Below are positions 33,359 to 44,064 of a stretch of 64,000 bases of DNA, piece after piece. A program made the position numbers and the translations under genes. Positions within the stretch are counted from its first letter, which is position 1. Every line of letters begins with the position of its first letter. The stretch comes from Streptomyces sp. NRRL S-1022 (GTDB taxonomy: Bacteria > Actinomycetota > Actinomycetes > Streptomycetales > Streptomycetaceae). The notes beneath the pieces were generated by a model. It searched no databases, was not told the origin of the DNA, and saw only the letters and a list, made by a program, of their open reading frames with translations. The DNA lies in assembly GCF_000720135.1 (NCBI RefSeq), contig NZ_JOIU01000003.1, forward strand, positions 1 through 64,000. Reading direction: 5' to 3'.

Positions 33359-34800
33359 TCGGTGTCGTCGTCCTCGGTCTCGCCGTCGTCCTTCTTGCGC
33401 AGGTCCGGCTTGCCGTGGGAGCCGTTCGCCGCCTCGCCGAGCATCTTGTCCAGCTCGGAGAAGTCCAGCTGCTCGCGGTGGACGAACCCGTCCGGGTCGT
33501 CCAGGTCGGTCGCGGTCGGCAGCATGTCCGGGTGGGCCCACAGGCCGTCCCGGCCGTCCACCCCGCGCGCGTCCGTCAGCGACGCCCACAGGCGGGAGGC
33601 GTCCCGCAGCCGGCGCGGCCGCAGCTCCAGGCCGATCAGCGTGGCGAACGTCTGCTCCGCCGGGCCACCGGTGGCCCGGCGGCGCCGCAGCGTCTCGCGC
33701 AGGGCGTCGGCGGACCCCAGACGCGGCTTCGCGGCGGCGTGGACCACCGCGTCCACCCAGCCCTCCACGAGCGCCAGAGCGGTCTCCAGACGGGCCAGGG
33801 CGGCCTTCTGCTCGGGCGTGTCCTCCGGCTGGAACATGCCCTGCTGGAGCGCGTCCTGCAGCTGCTCGGGGTTCTGCGGGTCGAACTGGCCGACCACGTC
33901 CTCCAGCTTGGCCGTGTCGACCTTGATCCCGCGCGCGTAGCCGTCGACCGCGCCGAACAGGTGCGAGCGCAGCCACGGCACGTGCGCGAACAGGCGCTGG
34001 TGGGCGGCCTCGCGCAGGGCCAGGTAGAGCCGCACCTCCTCCTGGGGCACGCCCAGGTCCTTGCCGAACGCCTCGACGTTGGCCGGCAGCAGCGCGGCCT
34101 TCCCGGCCGGGCCCAGCGGCAGGCCGACGTCGGTGGAGCCGACGACCTCGCCCGCGAGCACGCCCACGGCCTGCCCGATCTGCGTGCCGAACATGGCACC
34201 GCCCATCGAGCGCATCATGCCGATCAGCGGGCCCGCCATGGCCTGCATCTCCTCCGGCAGGACGTCGCCCATGGCCGCGCCGACCCGCTCGGCGACCGGG
34301 TCGACCAGCTCCTGCCAGGCGGGCAGGGTCGCCTCGACCCACTCCGCACGCGACCAGGCCACCGCCGAGCCGGAGCCCGACGGCAGGGACGTCGCGTCGT
34401 CCAGCCACAGGTCGGCCAGGCGGACGGCCTCCTCGACCGCCTTGCGCTCGGCCGGACCGACACTGGCGTCCTTCGAACCGTCCTGGGCGCCCTGCGCGAC
34501 CGTCTGGCGGGCGATCTGCTTGGCCATGTCCCAGTTCACCGGCCCGCCCTCGTACGAGAGCATCTGCCCGAGCTGCTGGAACGCGGCGCCCAGGTCGGTG
34601 GGGTTCAGGGAACCGAACATGGCTGCGAGCGGATTGTCGGCGCCGGGGCCGCCAAAGCCGCCGGCTCCGGGCAGGCCGCCGAAACCGAACGGATTGGCCG
34701 GTCCCTGCCCACCACCGCTCTGCTGGTCCTTCTTCTTGCCCTCGTCGCCGTCTTCCGGCTCCTCCGGCGGAAGGCCGAAACCGAATGGGGTGTCACTCAC
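33355..34800 (-). CDS. DUF2342 / zincin-like metalloprotease-family protein
   Basis: 481 residues. A Gly/Pro/Asp-rich N terminus (to about 60) precedes the all-helical DUF2342 domain, which is known only from actinobacteria and is annotated as zinc-dependent metalloprotease or F420-associated hydrolase. The active-helix region appears as LREAAHQRLFAHVPWL, in which the classic glutamate of HExxH is replaced, so catalysis is uncertain. The C-terminal 40 residues are acidic and lysine-rich. It is divergent from the epimerase gene and coupled to a Nudix gene. In mycobacteria the equivalent gene lies near the PDZ-Lon and UPF0182 genes, as here. Confidence 0.78.
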   Translation of the reverse strand: MSDTPFGFGLPPEEPEDGDEGKKKDQQSGGGQGPANPFGFGGLPGAGGFGGPGADNPLAAMFGSLNPTDLGAAFQQLGQMLSYEGGPVNWDMAKQIARQTVAQGAQDGSKDASVGPAERKAVEEAVRLADLWLDDATSLPSGSGSAVAWSRAEWVEATLPAWQELVDPVAERVGAAMGDVLPEEMQAMAGPLIGMMRSMGGAMFGTQIGQAVGVLAGEVVGSTDVGLPLGPAGKAALLPANVEAFGKDLGVPQEEVRLYLALREAAHQRLFAHVPWLRSHLFGAVDGYARGIKVDTAKLEDVVGQFDPQNPEQLQDALQQGMFQPEDTPEQKAALARLETALALVEGWVDAVVHAAAKPRLGSADALRETLRRRRATGGPAEQTFATLIGLELRPRRLRDASRLWASLTDARGVDGRDGLWAHPDMLPTATDLDDPDGFVHREQLDFSELDKMLGEAANGSHGKPDLRKKDDGETEDDDTE

Positions 34801-34992
34801 GGGATTCCTCGGCTGGTAAGGCCACCGGTTGCGATCCGGCGGCGCGGCTGCCCGACAACACCACCCAGCGTAGACACCCGGACCCGATCGGGCCTCGGTG
34901 CTTCGCCTGCGGAAGGCCTGCGGCAGGATGGATGCACCTGGTACGTACGCGTCACCCGCGCCCGTACTGAAGACAACCGCTGGAGACGCCCG

Positions 34993-36102
34993 GTGAGTTC
35001 CCCAGATCCGCAGGTTCGCGCAGCGCGAAACCCCTCAACCCCTCCCGCCGTGCGCGGGCCCGTCGTCGCGGTGACCGGCGCCGCCACCGGGGTCGGCGCC
35101 CTGCTCACCGAGCGGCTCGCCGCCTCCGAGGAGGTCAGACAGGTCCTCGCCATCGACGAGCGGCGCGGCGAGTGCGCCGGTGCCCAGTGGCACATCCTCG
35201 ACGTCCGCGACCCCGCCATCGCGGACAAGCTGCGCGGCGCCGACGTCGTCGTCCACCTGGCGCTCGACCTCGACCTGGAGACCGATCCGGCGGCACGCAC
35301 CGCTTACAACGTCCGGGGGACGCAGACCGTCCTGACCGCCGCCGCGGCGGCCGGGGTGCACCGCGTGGTGCTGTGCACCTCCGCGATGGTCTACGGCGCG
35401 CTCCCGGACAACGAGCTGCCCCTGTCGGAGGACGCCGAGCTGAACGCCACCGCCGAGGCGACCGGGGTCGGCGACCTGCTGGAGATCGAGCGGCTGGCGC
35501 GCCGGGCGCCGCGCGCGCATCCGGGCCTCAACGTCACCGTGGTCCGCCCGGCCGTCCTCGTCGGCGGCACCGACACCGCGCTGACCAGGTACTTCGAGTC
35601 GCCACGGCTGCTGGTCGTGGCCGGGTCGCGGCCCGCGTGGCAGTTCTGCCACGTCGAGGACCTGTGCAGCGCCCTGGAGTACGCCGTCCTGGAGAAGGTC
35701 GAGGGGGAGCTGGCCGTCGGCTGCGACGGCTGGCTGGAGCAGGAGGAGGTCGAGGAGCTCAGCGGCATCCGGCGGATGGAGCTGCCCTCCGCGGTCGCGC
35801 TCGGCGCGGCGGCCCGGCTGCACCGCATCGGCCTCACCCCGTCCCCGGCGGGCGACCTCGCGTACACGATGTACCCCTGGGTGGTCAGCGGGAGCCGGCT
35901 GCACGACGCCGGGTGGCGGCCGAAGTGGACCAACGAGGAGGTCCTCGCCGAGCTGCTGGAGGAGGTGTCCGGGCGGCACACGGTGGCCGGCCGGCGGCTG
36001 GGGCGCAAGGACGCGACGGCGGCCGGCGCGGCCGGCGCGACGGTCGCCCTGCTGGGCGCCGCGGCCGTCGTACGGCGGGCCCGCAAGGCCCGCCGGCGCT
36101 GA
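34993..36102 (+). CDS. NAD-dependent epimerase/dehydratase-like (extended SDR) protein
   Basis: 369 residues from a GTG. The Rossmann motif VTGAATGVGALL (about 29-40), DVRDPA, and VHLALDLD mark an extended SDR. The catalytic pair is degenerate: TSAMVYGALPDNEL offers a Tyr in YGA, but the YxxxK lysine is not seen, so it may bind NAD(P) and sugar nucleotide without classic epimerase chemistry. The C-terminal tail has a short hydrophobic segment (AAGAAGATVALLGAAAVV) and ends RRARKARRR, which suggests membrane tethering. Divergent from the DUF2342 gene. Confidence 0.8.
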   Translation: MSSPDPQVRAARNPSTPPAVRGPVVAVTGAATGVGALLTERLAASEEVRQVLAIDERRGECAGAQWHILDVRDPAIADKLRGADVVVHLALDLDLETDPAARTAYNVRGTQTVLTAAAAAGVHRVVLCTSAMVYGALPDNELPLSEDAELNATAEATGVGDLLEIERLARRAPRAHPGLNVTVVRPAVLVGGTDTALTRYFESPRLLVVAGSRPAWQFCHVEDLCSALEYAVLEKVEGELAVGCDGWLEQEEVEELSGIRRMELPSAVALGAAARLHRIGLTPSPAGDLAYTMYPWVVSGSRLHDAGWRPKWTNEEVLAELLEEVSGRHTVAGRRLGRKDATAAGAAGATVALLGAAAVVRRARKARRR

Positions 36103-36225
36103 CGCGACCGGCCCAGGGCCGGAAAGGGACCGCACGCGCGTCGTAGGACACTCCAAGGCATCCCGCGCGCGTGCCGGGTGAATCTCGCATTCCCCGGTGT
36201 CCGAGGCGTACGGCACGATGGACGC

Positions 36226-36687
<462 letters not shown>

Positions 36688-36826
36688 GGCCGACCCGAAC
36701 GGGTCACACACGGCGCACGAACCCCTGCGGTTGCGTAACCGGCACCCTCGCGTGAGCGTTGTCCATGCGGATGGTTAATCTGCTCATCAGTCAGTTGCGG
36801 ACGCTCATGGTTTGAGGGAGGTCGGC

Positions 36827-37000
36827 ATGGGGGTGCTTGTCTGGCTGTCGATCCCGCTGGTGGCCGCGGTCGGTGGCGGACTGTGGGGCAGTTGGGCCAA
36901 CCGGACCCGCAAGGCCCGCAGCGACGGTCCAGAGCTGGACGGATACGCCCGGTTCCGGGAAGTCATGGAGAAGTCCCGCACGGGCGCGCGCGGCGCCTGA
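36827..37000 (+). CDS. Small single-pass membrane protein
   Basis: 57 residues from the ATG at 36827, preceded by GGGAGG; the TTG five codons earlier lacks support. One N-terminal membrane helix (LVWLSIPLVAAVGGGLWGSW, about 4-23), then a basic NRTRKAR stop-transfer segment and a soluble tail of about 25 residues containing YARFREVMEKSR. It lies 50 bases before the PDZ-Lon protease gene in the same direction, so cotranscription is likely. Function unknown. I include it because start, topology and spacing are coherent. Confidence 0.72.
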   Translation: MGVLVWLSIPLVAAVGGGLWGSWANRTRKARSDGPELDGYARFREVMEKSRTGARGA

Positions 37001-37050
37001 CGGGGGTGCCCTGACGGTGCGCCGACAGGGGCGTCCCGTACTGTCGTGCC

Positions 37051-38148
37051 ATGCCACGCCGCACCGCGACGATGCTCGCCTCGACCCTGATGCTGATCGC
37101 GCTCCTGTGCGCGGGAGTGCTCATCCCCGTGCCGTACGCGGAGATGTCCCCCGGCCCCACCGTGAACACGCTCGGGGAGCACGACGGCGAGCCGGTGCTG
37201 CAGATCTCCGGCCACAAGACCTACCCGGCGGACGGCCACCTCAACATGACCACCGTCCGGGTCACCAGCGCCGACTACCGGTTGAACCTGGTCGAGGCCG
37301 TCTACGGCTGGCTCGCGCACGACAGCAAGATCGTCCCGCACGACACGCTGTACCCGGACGGCAAGACGGAGGAGCAGTCCACCCAGGAGAACGCCGAGGA
37401 GTTCAGCCAGTCCCAGGAGAGCGCCAAGGTCGCCGCCCTGAAGGAACTGGGTATCCCGGTGCGGTCCTGGGTGATCGTCTCCACGGTCGTCAAGGGCTCC
37501 CCGGCCGAGGGCCGGCTGCACGCCGGTGACGTGATCAAGGCCGTCGACGGCGCGGCCGTCAGGCAGCCGGCCGACGTCGCCAAGCTGGTGACCAAGCACA
37601 AGCCCGGACAGAAGGTCGTCTTCACCGTCGTCCCGGCCAAGGAGCAGGCCGCCGCCGAGAAGGCCGGCAGGACGGCGACCCGGACGCAGGACGTCACGAT
37701 CACCACCGCGACCTCCGGCGACAGCGGAGCCAAGCGGGCCATCGTCGGCATCTCCGCCGGGACCGACCACACCTTCCCGTTCGCCATCGACATCAAGCTC
37801 GCCGACGTCGGCGGGCCCAGCGCCGGCCTGATGTTCGCCCTCGGGATCTACGACAAGCTCTCCCCGGGCGACCTCACCGGCGGCACCTTCGTCGCCGGCA
37901 CCGGCACCATCGACGACAACGGCACCGTCGGCCCGATCGGCGGCATCGAGATGAAGACCGTCGGCGCGCGCGACAAGGGCGCCCGGTACTTCCTGACCCC
38001 CGCCGACAACTGCGCCGCGGCCGCCAAGGACACCCCGGGCGGACTCACCCTGGTCAAGGTCAGGACCATCGGTGACGCGCTCGGCGCGCTGAAGGACATC
38101 CGCAGCGGCGACACCGCCGCCCTGCCCACGTGCACCACCAAGGGCTGA
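37051..38148 (+). CDS. YlbL-type secreted PDZ-Lon (S16) serine protease
   Basis: 365 residues. A membrane anchor or signal (about 9-28), a small N-terminal domain, a PDZ domain (about 135-200, with VVKGSPAEGRLHAGDVI) and a C-terminal Lon-type protease domain. The catalytic dyad is visible: Ser257 in VGGPSAGL and Lys302 in GGIEMKTVGA. No ATPase module exists, so it is an extracytoplasmic, ATP-independent protease. In Bacillus YlbL degrades a DNA-damage cell-division inhibitor. The target here is unknown. Its mycobacterial counterpart is likewise next to the UPF0182 gene. Confidence 0.9.
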   Translation: MPRRTATMLASTLMLIALLCAGVLIPVPYAEMSPGPTVNTLGEHDGEPVLQISGHKTYPADGHLNMTTVRVTSADYRLNLVEAVYGWLAHDSKIVPHDTLYPDGKTEEQSTQENAEEFSQSQESAKVAALKELGIPVRSWVIVSTVVKGSPAEGRLHAGDVIKAVDGAAVRQPADVAKLVTKHKPGQKVVFTVVPAKEQAAAEKAGRTATRTQDVTITTATSGDSGAKRAIVGISAGTDHTFPFAIDIKLADVGGPSAGLMFALGIYDKLSPGDLTGGTFVAGTGTIDDNGTVGPIGGIEMKTVGARDKGARYFLTPADNCAAAAKDTPGGLTLVKVRTIGDALGALKDIRSGDTAALPTCTTKG

Positions 38149-38164
38149 ACCGGCCCTGACACGG

Positions 38165-38199
38165 CGGGGGGCGCTCCCTGACCACCAGGGGCGCCCCCG
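38165..38199. terminator. Bidirectional terminator
   Basis: CGGGGGGCGCTCCCTG (38165-38180) pairs with CAGGGGCGCCCCCG (38186-38199) with two bulges and a loop of five. It lies between the YlbL-type gene and the convergent PPA1309 gene. Confidence 0.75.
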
Positions 38200-38220
38200 T
38201 CGTCGTACCGCGGGACGGGA

Positions 38221-38763
38221 TCAGTCCGCGAAGGTCGCCACCAGGGCCTCCGCAAGGCCCGGCACCAGATCGGGGCCGGTCAGGACCTCCGTCGGGGAGT
38301 CCTTCTCGCGCAGCCGCAGCGCCGACTCGCGGCTGCCGTCGCGCAGCACGGCCACCGTCATCCGGACCTCCTGGCGCTCGGGGTGCTCGGCCACCCACCT
38401 CGCCAGCCCGGCCTCGTCCAGACCCGAGGGGACCTGCGCCTCGGCGGACGGCGGCAGCATCAGGCGCTCCACGGCGAGCGCGCAGCCGGTCACCGCGTCG
38501 GGCCAGGCGATGGTGCCGAGGAACTCGTCGAGCGGTTTGCCGGACGGGATCTCGTCCTGCTCGATCGGGGTGAGACCGACGGTCTCGGACTCGTCCTGCA
38601 GGCCCAGCTGGGCCGCGAGCGACGGTTCCTGAACCCGCAGCCGTGCGGTGTCTACGAGGGCGAAAAGGCGAGCTGGCTGGTCCCAGCCGAGGCCGGAGAC
38701 GTACTCGTCGATCTCTAGTACGGCCCGGGTGAGCGGGCTCGCTGCCATGGGAGTGTTGGACAT
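38221..38763 (-). CDS. PPA1309-family conserved protein
   Basis: 180 residues from the ATG at 38763. A longer frame reaches back across the divergent promoter region and is rejected. This acidic, soluble, all-actinobacterial family is marked by GWDQPARLFALVDT near the N terminus and CALAVERLMLPPSAE in the middle. No catalytic residues or binding motifs are recognised. It is divergent from the UPF0182 gene, an arrangement kept across Streptomyces and, as I recall, other Actinobacteria. Confidence 0.8.
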   Translation of the reverse strand: MSNTPMAASPLTRAVLEIDEYVSGLGWDQPARLFALVDTARLRVQEPSLAAQLGLQDESETVGLTPIEQDEIPSGKPLDEFLGTIAWPDAVTGCALAVERLMLPPSAEAQVPSGLDEAGLARWVAEHPERQEVRMTVAVLRDGSRESALRLREKDSPTEVLTGPDLVPGLAEALVATFAD

Positions 38764-38797
38764 GGTCACAATCCTGCCTCGTTCAGGGCCGGAATCG

Positions 38798-38823
38798 GGA
38801 ACCGAGTAAACCGTGAGTAAGTT
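38798..38823 (+). promoter_or_regulatory. ECF-sigma-like promoter before the UPF0182 gene
   Basis: GGAAC (38798-38802) then 18 bases then GTT (38821-38823) on the plus strand, about 105 bases before the chosen start. The spacing fits SigmaR-type promoters; the -35 has C instead of T, so SigmaE or another ECF factor is possible. Confidence 0.35.
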
Positions 38824-38927
38824 GCATAGGTGTGGGCCCGCGATCACGGGGGGCCACGGCGGGCCCGCGAACCCGGGGGTCTGACGGATCGACAGCGAAC
38901 TTCGAGGTGCGCACCTTGGCTTTCCAG

Positions 38928-41792
38928 ATGCCGGACCGTGGCGGAGGCCCGACGGGGCCACGGATCAGAGCGGGCCGCCCGTCCCGGAGGGTGAGGACCC
39001 TGCTCGTGACACTGGGCGTCCTCGCCGTCCTCGGCATGGCGTTCACCATGTTCGCGGGCTTCTGGACGGACTGGCTGTGGTACCGGTCGGTGCACTACTC
39101 GTCCGTGTTCACCACCACCCTGTCGACCAAGATCGGGCTGTTCTTCGTCTTCGGCCTGCTGATGGCGGCCGCGGTCGGCCTCAACATCTGGCTCGCGCAC
39201 CGGCTGCGGCCACCGCTGAGCGCCATGTCCATGGAGCAGCAGAGCCTCGACCGCTACCGCATGGCCATCGCGCCGTACAAGAAGTGGCTGCTGCTCGCCG
39301 TCACCGCGCTGGTCGGGCTGATCGCGGGCGCCTCCGCGTCCAGCCAGTGGCGGACCTGGCTGATGTGGGTGAACGGCGTGCCCTTCCACGAGAAGGACCC
39401 GCAGTTCCACCTGGACGTCTCCTTCTACGCGTTCGACCTGCCCTGGTACCGCTTCCTGCTGGGCTTCGGCTTCGCCGCCGCCATCCTGTGCCTGATCGCC
39501 GCCGCGCTCACCCACTACCTGTACGGCGGGCTGCGCGTCACCAGCCCGGGCGCGCGCGCCACCGCCGCCGCGACCGGACACCTCTCGGTGCTGCTCGGCA
39601 TCTTCGTCGCCCTCAAGGCGGTCGCCTACTGGCTCGACCGGTACGGCCTCGCGGTCAAGTCCAGCGACTTCAAGGCGACCGACAACTGGACCGGCCTGCG
39701 CTACGTCGACGCCAACGCCTACCTGCCGGCCAAGACCATCCTGTTCTGCATCGCCGTCATCTGCGCGCTGCTGTTCTTCGCCACCCTGTGGCGGCGCACC
39801 TGGCAGCTGCCCGTCATCGGCTTCGGCCTGATGGTGCTGTCGGCGATCCTGATCGGCGGCCTGTACCCGGCCATCGTGCAGAAGTTCCAGGTCCAGCCGA
39901 ACGAGCAGGCGAAGGAGGCGCCGTACGTCCAGAAGAACCTGAAGGCGACCCGCCAGGCGTACGGCATCGACGACGCCAAGGTCACCGAGTACGCGGGCAA
40001 GTCCACGACCTCGGACAAGACCACGCTGCGCGGCGACGCGAACGACGCGGCGAGCATCCGGATCATGGACCCGAACATCGTCTCGCCGACGTTCCAGCAG
40101 CTCCAGCAGATGAAGAACTACTACGGGTTCCCGACCAACCTGGACGTCGACCGCTACCCCACCACGGACGGCAAGGACCAGGACACGGTCATCGGCCTGC
40201 GCGAGCTGAACCTGGCCGGCATCCCGAAGAACAACTGGATCAACGACCACTTCCGCTACACGCACGGCTACGGCGCGGTCGCCGCCAAGGGCACCGAGGC
40301 CGACTCCCAGGGCCAGCCGGTCTTCACCGAGTACGACCTGCCCTCCCGCGGCGACCTCGGCACGTACGAGCAGCGGATCTACTACGGCGAGAAGACATCC
40401 ACCTACTCCATCGTCGGCGGTCCCCAGAAGGAGATCGACTACTCCGACGACAACGGGGAGAAGGCCACCAGCTACCAGGGCGGGAGCGGGGTCAACCTCG
40501 ACAACCCGGTCAACCGGGCCGCGTACGCGGTGGCGTTCAACGAGCCGCAGATCCTCTACTCGGGCGCGATCGGCAAGGGCTCGCGGATCCTGTACAACCG
40601 CACCCCCAAGGAGCGCGTGGAGGCGGTCGCCCCCTGGCTGACCATCGACGGCGACGCGTACCCGGCGGTCGTCGACCACCGCATCCAGTGGATCGTCGAC
40701 GCCTACACGACGTCGAACGGCTACCCGTACTCCTCGCGCACGACCCTCGGTGACACCACGGCCGACTCGCTGACCGCGACGAACAACTCGCGCGCGGTGG
40801 TGGCCCAGCAGAACCAGGTCAACTACATCCGCAACTCGGTGAAGGCGACCGTCGACGCGTACACCGGCGAGGTCAAGCTCTACCAGTGGGACACCCGGGA
40901 CCCGGTGCTGAAGACCTGGATGAAGGCCTTCCCCGACACGGTGCAGCCGCGCAGCGCCATCTCCGGGGACCTGATGTCCCATCTGCGCTACCCGCAGGAC
41001 CTGTTCAAGGTGCAGCGCGAACTGCTCACCCGCTACCACGTGACGGACGCGCAGACGTTCCTCACCGGCAGCGAGGTGTGGCAGGTGCCGGACGACCCGA
41101 CCAACAAGTCGGGCAACGCGGTTCCGCCGTACTACCTGAGCATGAAGATGCCCGACCAGAGCACGCAGGCGTTCTCGCTGTCGACGACGTTCACGCCCAA
41201 CGGCCGCGACAACCTGAGCGCGTTCATGACGGTCGACGCCGAGGCCGGCACCGGCGACTACGGCAAGATCAGAATCCTGAAGCTGCCGACCAGCACGACG
41301 GTCGACGGTCCCAAGCAGGTCCAGAGCCAGTTCAACTCCGAACAGGACATCGCCGCCGCGATCAAACTCCTCAAGGGCGGCGACTCCGACATCGAGTACG
41401 GCAACCTGCTGACCGTGCCGCTGGACGGCGGACTGCTGTACGTGGAGCCTGTCTACGTACGCGGCGGTGGACTGAAGTACCCGTTGCTGCGCAAGGTTCT
41501 GGTCACCTACGAGGGCCGGACCGCGTTCGAGAACACGCTCGGCGAGGCGCTCGACAAGGTCTTCGGCACCAAGGGCCCGGCCACCACACCACCGGAGACC
41601 GGCACCAAGAACCCGCCCAACACCGCCAACCCGACCGTCAGGCAGGCGCTGGAGGACGCCCAGAAGGCCTTCGACGCCGGACAGCAGGCGCTGAAGGACG
41701 GGCCCGACTGGGACGCGTACGCCAAGGCCCAGAAGGACCTCCAGGACGCGCTGAAGCGCGCCGAGGACGCACAGTCCAAGTCCAGGGGCTGA
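38928..41792 (+). CDS. UPF0182-family large membrane protein
   Basis: 954 residues from the ATG at 38928, at the usual family start [12 protein letters not shown]. An N-terminal block of about seven membrane helices (to about residue 325) includes [17 protein letters not shown] and [16 protein letters not shown] large extracytoplasmic domain with conserved motifs follows ([36 protein letters not shown]). The Pro/Thr linker after residue about 850 leads to a C-terminal helix rich in Ala, Asp and Lys. Function is unknown. A cell-envelope role is inferred from topology and from the neighbouring secreted protease. Confidence 0.88.
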   Translation: MPDRGGGPTGPRIRAGRPSRRVRTLLVTLGVLAVLGMAFTMFAGFWTDWLWYRSVHYSSVFTTTLSTKIGLFFVFGLLMAAAVGLNIWLAHRLRPPLSAMSMEQQSLDRYRMAIAPYKKWLLLAVTALVGLIAGASASSQWRTWLMWVNGVPFHEKDPQFHLDVSFYAFDLPWYRFLLGFGFAAAILCLIAAALTHYLYGGLRVTSPGARATAAATGHLSVLLGIFVALKAVAYWLDRYGLAVKSSDFKATDNWTGLRYVDANAYLPAKTILFCIAVICALLFFATLWRRTWQLPVIGFGLMVLSAILIGGLYPAIVQKFQVQPNEQAKEAPYVQKNLKATRQAYGIDDAKVTEYAGKSTTSDKTTLRGDANDAASIRIMDPNIVSPTFQQLQQMKNYYGFPTNLDVDRYPTTDGKDQDTVIGLRELNLAGIPKNNWINDHFRYTHGYGAVAAKGTEADSQGQPVFTEYDLPSRGDLGTYEQRIYYGEKTSTYSIVGGPQKEIDYSDDNGEKATSYQGGSGVNLDNPVNRAAYAVAFNEPQILYSGAIGKGSRILYNRTPKERVEAVAPWLTIDGDAYPAVVDHRIQWIVDAYTTSNGYPYSSRTTLGDTTADSLTATNNSRAVVAQQNQVNYIRNSVKATVDAYTGEVKLYQWDTRDPVLKTWMKAFPDTVQPRSAISGDLMSHLRYPQDLFKVQRELLTRYHVTDAQTFLTGSEVWQVPDDPTNKSGNAVPPYYLSMKMPDQSTQAFSLSTTFTPNGRDNLSAFMTVDAEAGTGDYGKIRILKLPTSTTVDGPKQVQSQFNSEQDIAAAIKLLKGGDSDIEYGNLLTVPLDGGLLYVEPVYVRGGGLKYPLLRKVLVTYEGRTAFENTLGEALDKVFGTKGPATTPPETGTKNPPNTANPTVRQALEDAQKAFDAGQQALKDGPDWDAYAKAQKDLQDALKRAEDAQSKSRG

Positions 41793-41833
41793 TCACTGCG
41801 CCTCCGCGCCGTGGTACGGTTGACCTGCAACGG

Positions 41834-41907
41834 CGCGGGGTGGAGCAGCTCGGTAGCTCGCTGGGCTCATAACCCAGAGGTCGCAGGTTCAAATCCTGTC
41901 CCCGCTA
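41834..41907 (+). tRNA. Initiator tRNA-fMet (CAT), copy 1
   Basis: 74 bases folding as a complete tRNA: acceptor GCGGGG/CCCCGC, D arm GGAGCAGCTCGGTAGCTC, anticodon stem CTGGG/CCCAG around CTCATAA, T loop GGTTCAAATCC. The three G:C pairs of the anticodon stem and the unpaired C1 (opposite U72) identify the initiator. CCA is not encoded. It is identical to the copy at 43991. Confidence 0.95.
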
Positions 41908-41914
41908 CTGAAGT

Positions 41915-41949
41915 CGAAGGCCCGGATCCAACAAGGATCCGGGCCTTCG
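41915..41949 (+). terminator. Terminator of tRNA-fMet copy 1
   Basis: CGAAGGCCCGGATCC (41915-41929) and GGATCCGGGCCTTCG (41935-41949) form a perfect 15-bp stem with loop AACAA, eight bases after the tRNA. Confidence 0.85.
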
Positions 41950-42116
41950 TGGTGTGCGAACGAACTCATGTCCTGGGGGGTGGGTCGGCCGCGCCGCCGT
42001 GGGTAGTCGGGTGGTGTGTGTTTGACTTGTCTCCCTGTGGGCATGTCGACAAAACGCTGAAGTGACCTCACGGGCTGCGGTATACCGGGTGTACCCAGGT
42101 TGCAGGTGGTGCGACG

Positions 42117-43931
42117 ATGGACGTTATGGGGGACAAGGCAACTCTGTTCGGGACAGGGCGATTTGTGCAGTCTTCCGGCACGGAGCCGGCCCGTGAGGAG
42201 ATGGTTGACCTGGGGGAGGCAGCCGAGGAGGAGATGCGCCTCGCGCTCGCCGCGCAGAGCGGCGACGCCGAGGCGGCGAGCGTCCTCGGGGCCATGCTGC
42301 TGCGCCGCGGCGACCTCGACGGAGCCGAACCCCACCTGCGCGCGGCCACCGCGGCCGGTGACCGCGCCGCCGCCAACAACCTGGGCGTCCTGCTGCACCA
42401 GCGCGGCTACCCCGAGGAGGCGGCCGGCTGGTGGCGGATCGCCGCCGTGGCCGGTTCCGCCGCCGCCGCGCACGCGCTGGGCCGCCACCACCGCGAGCGC
42501 GGGGACGAGCCGGCCGCCGAGTACTGGCTGCGCCAGTCCGCCGAGCAGGGCCACGTCCTGGGTGCCTACGCGCTCGCCGACCTGCTGGAGCACCGCGGGG
42601 ACGTCGGCGCCGAGCACTGGATGCGGGCCGCCGCCGAGCGCGGGCACCGCGAGGCCGCCTACCGGCTGGCGCGCGCCCTGGACCGTACGGCCGGACCGGG
42701 GGAGGAGGCCGCGCCCGACAACGCTGTCGCGGAGGCCGAGCAGTGGTACCGGCAGGCCGCCGCGCGCGGCCACCGGCGGGCCGCCCTGCACCTCGGGGCG
42801 ATCCTGGAGAAGCGCGGCGAGCTGAAGGAGGCAGGGCGCTGGTACCTGACCTCCGCCAAGGACGGCGAGCCGCGGGCCGCCTGCGCCCTGGGGTTCCTGC
42901 TGCGCGACGCCGGCGACAGCGAGAGCGCGGCCGTGTGGTGGCTGCGCGCCGCCCAGGAGGGCGACGGCAACGCGGCCAACGCGCTCGGTGCCCTGCACGC
43001 CGAGCGCGGCGAGACCCAGACCGCCGAACGCTGGTACCGGGCCGCGCTGGACGCCGGCGACGACAACGGCGCCTACAACCTCGGGCTGCTCTGCGCCGAA
43101 CAGGGCCGCACCGCCCAGGCCGAGCAGTGGTACCGGCGGGCGGCCTACGCCGGGCACCGCGAGGCCGCCAACGCGCTGGCCATCCTGCTGCTCCAGGGCG
43201 GCGACACCACCGGCGCCGAGCCGTGGTTCTCCAAGGCCGCCGAGGCCGGCAGCGTGGACGCCGCCTTCAACCTCGGCATCCTCTACGCCGGGCGCGGCGA
43301 GGACGAGACGGCGCTGCGCTGGTACGAGCGGGCGGCCGCCGCGGGACACGCCGAGGCGGCGCTGCAGGTCGGCATCGCCCGGCTGCGCGAGGGCGACGAG
43401 CAGGAGGCCGAGCGGCACCTGCGCTGCGCGGCGGGCGGCGGCAGCGCGGAGGGCGCATACCGGCTGGCCGCCCTGCTCGACGCGCGCCGGCCCCCGGAGC
43501 CCGCGCACGAGCTGGGTGAGACCGTGCAGGAGAAGACCGAGTGCGAGGAGTGGTACGAGCGTGCCGCCTCGCAGGGGCACCGGCGGGCGCAGGTCCGGGT
43601 CGGCATGCTCGCGGCGGCACGGGGTGATGTGGTGGAGGCGGCGCGGTGGTACCGGGCGGCGGCCGAGGCCGGCTCGCGCAACGGCGCCTTCAACCTCGGG
43701 CTGCTGCTCGCCCGCGAGGGCAGTGAGCCGGAGGCGGCGGTGTGGTGGACCCGCGCCGCGGACGCCGGGCACGGGCGGGCGGCGCTGCGGCTGGCCCTGG
43801 TCTACGCGCGTCGCGGCGAGCTGGCCGAGGGGCAGCGGTGGGCCGACCGTGCGGTGGCGCTGGGGCCGCCGGAGGTGGCCGAGCGGGCCGGGCGGCTGCG
43901 GGACGCGCTGCGGGAGGAGCTCTCGGCGTGA
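42117..43931 (+). CDS. Sel1/TPR-repeat protein
   Basis: About 604 residues. After about 35 residues it consists almost entirely of Sel1-like tetratricopeptide repeats of about 34-38 residues, with the recurrent pattern AEQWYRQAAARGHRRAALHLG and WWTRAADAGHGRAAL, roughly fifteen copies. Repeats of this type form a curved protein-binding solenoid. There is no signal peptide or membrane segment, so it is cytoplasmic. The ATG at 42126 (MGDKATLF) is an alternative start. The gene lies between two identical initiator tRNA genes and might be lost by recombination between them. Partner unknown. Confidence 0.85.
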   Translation: MDVMGDKATLFGTGRFVQSSGTEPAREEMVDLGEAAEEEMRLALAAQSGDAEAASVLGAMLLRRGDLDGAEPHLRAATAAGDRAAANNLGVLLHQRGYPEEAAGWWRIAAVAGSAAAAHALGRHHRERGDEPAAEYWLRQSAEQGHVLGAYALADLLEHRGDVGAEHWMRAAAERGHREAAYRLARALDRTAGPGEEAAPDNAVAEAEQWYRQAAARGHRRAALHLGAILEKRGELKEAGRWYLTSAKDGEPRAACALGFLLRDAGDSESAAVWWLRAAQEGDGNAANALGALHAERGETQTAERWYRAALDAGDDNGAYNLGLLCAEQGRTAQAEQWYRRAAYAGHREAANALAILLLQGGDTTGAEPWFSKAAEAGSVDAAFNLGILYAGRGEDETALRWYERAAAAGHAEAALQVGIARLREGDEQEAERHLRCAAGGGSAEGAYRLAALLDARRPPEPAHELGETVQEKTECEEWYERAASQGHRRAQVRVGMLAAARGDVVEAARWYRAAAEAGSRNGAFNLGLLLAREGSEPEAAVWWTRAADAGHGRAALRLALVYARRGELAEGQRWADRAVALGPPEVAERAGRLRDALREELSA

Positions 43932-43990
43932 ACCGCCGGGGAAGCGATTTGCGTCCCGGCGCCCACGTCACGTAGTGTCTTATTCATCGA

Positions 43991-44064
43991 CGCGGGGTGG
44001 AGCAGCTCGGTAGCTCGCTGGGCTCATAACCCAGAGGTCGCAGGTTCAAATCCTGTCCCCGCTA
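43991..44064 (+). tRNA. Initiator tRNA-fMet (CAT), copy 2
   Basis: Identical in all 74 bases to copy 1 at 41834-41907 and with six further identical bases downstream (CTGAAG). Same initiator features: C1 x U72 mismatch and GGG/CCC anticodon stem. It is 59 bases beyond the Sel1/TPR gene. Confidence 0.95.

Noticed and set aside
38844..41039. A 731-codon minus-strand frame opposite the UPF0182 gene
   Set aside because: Shadow frame with Val/Gly/Asp repeats and no family; the plus-strand protein is a known family with membrane helices.
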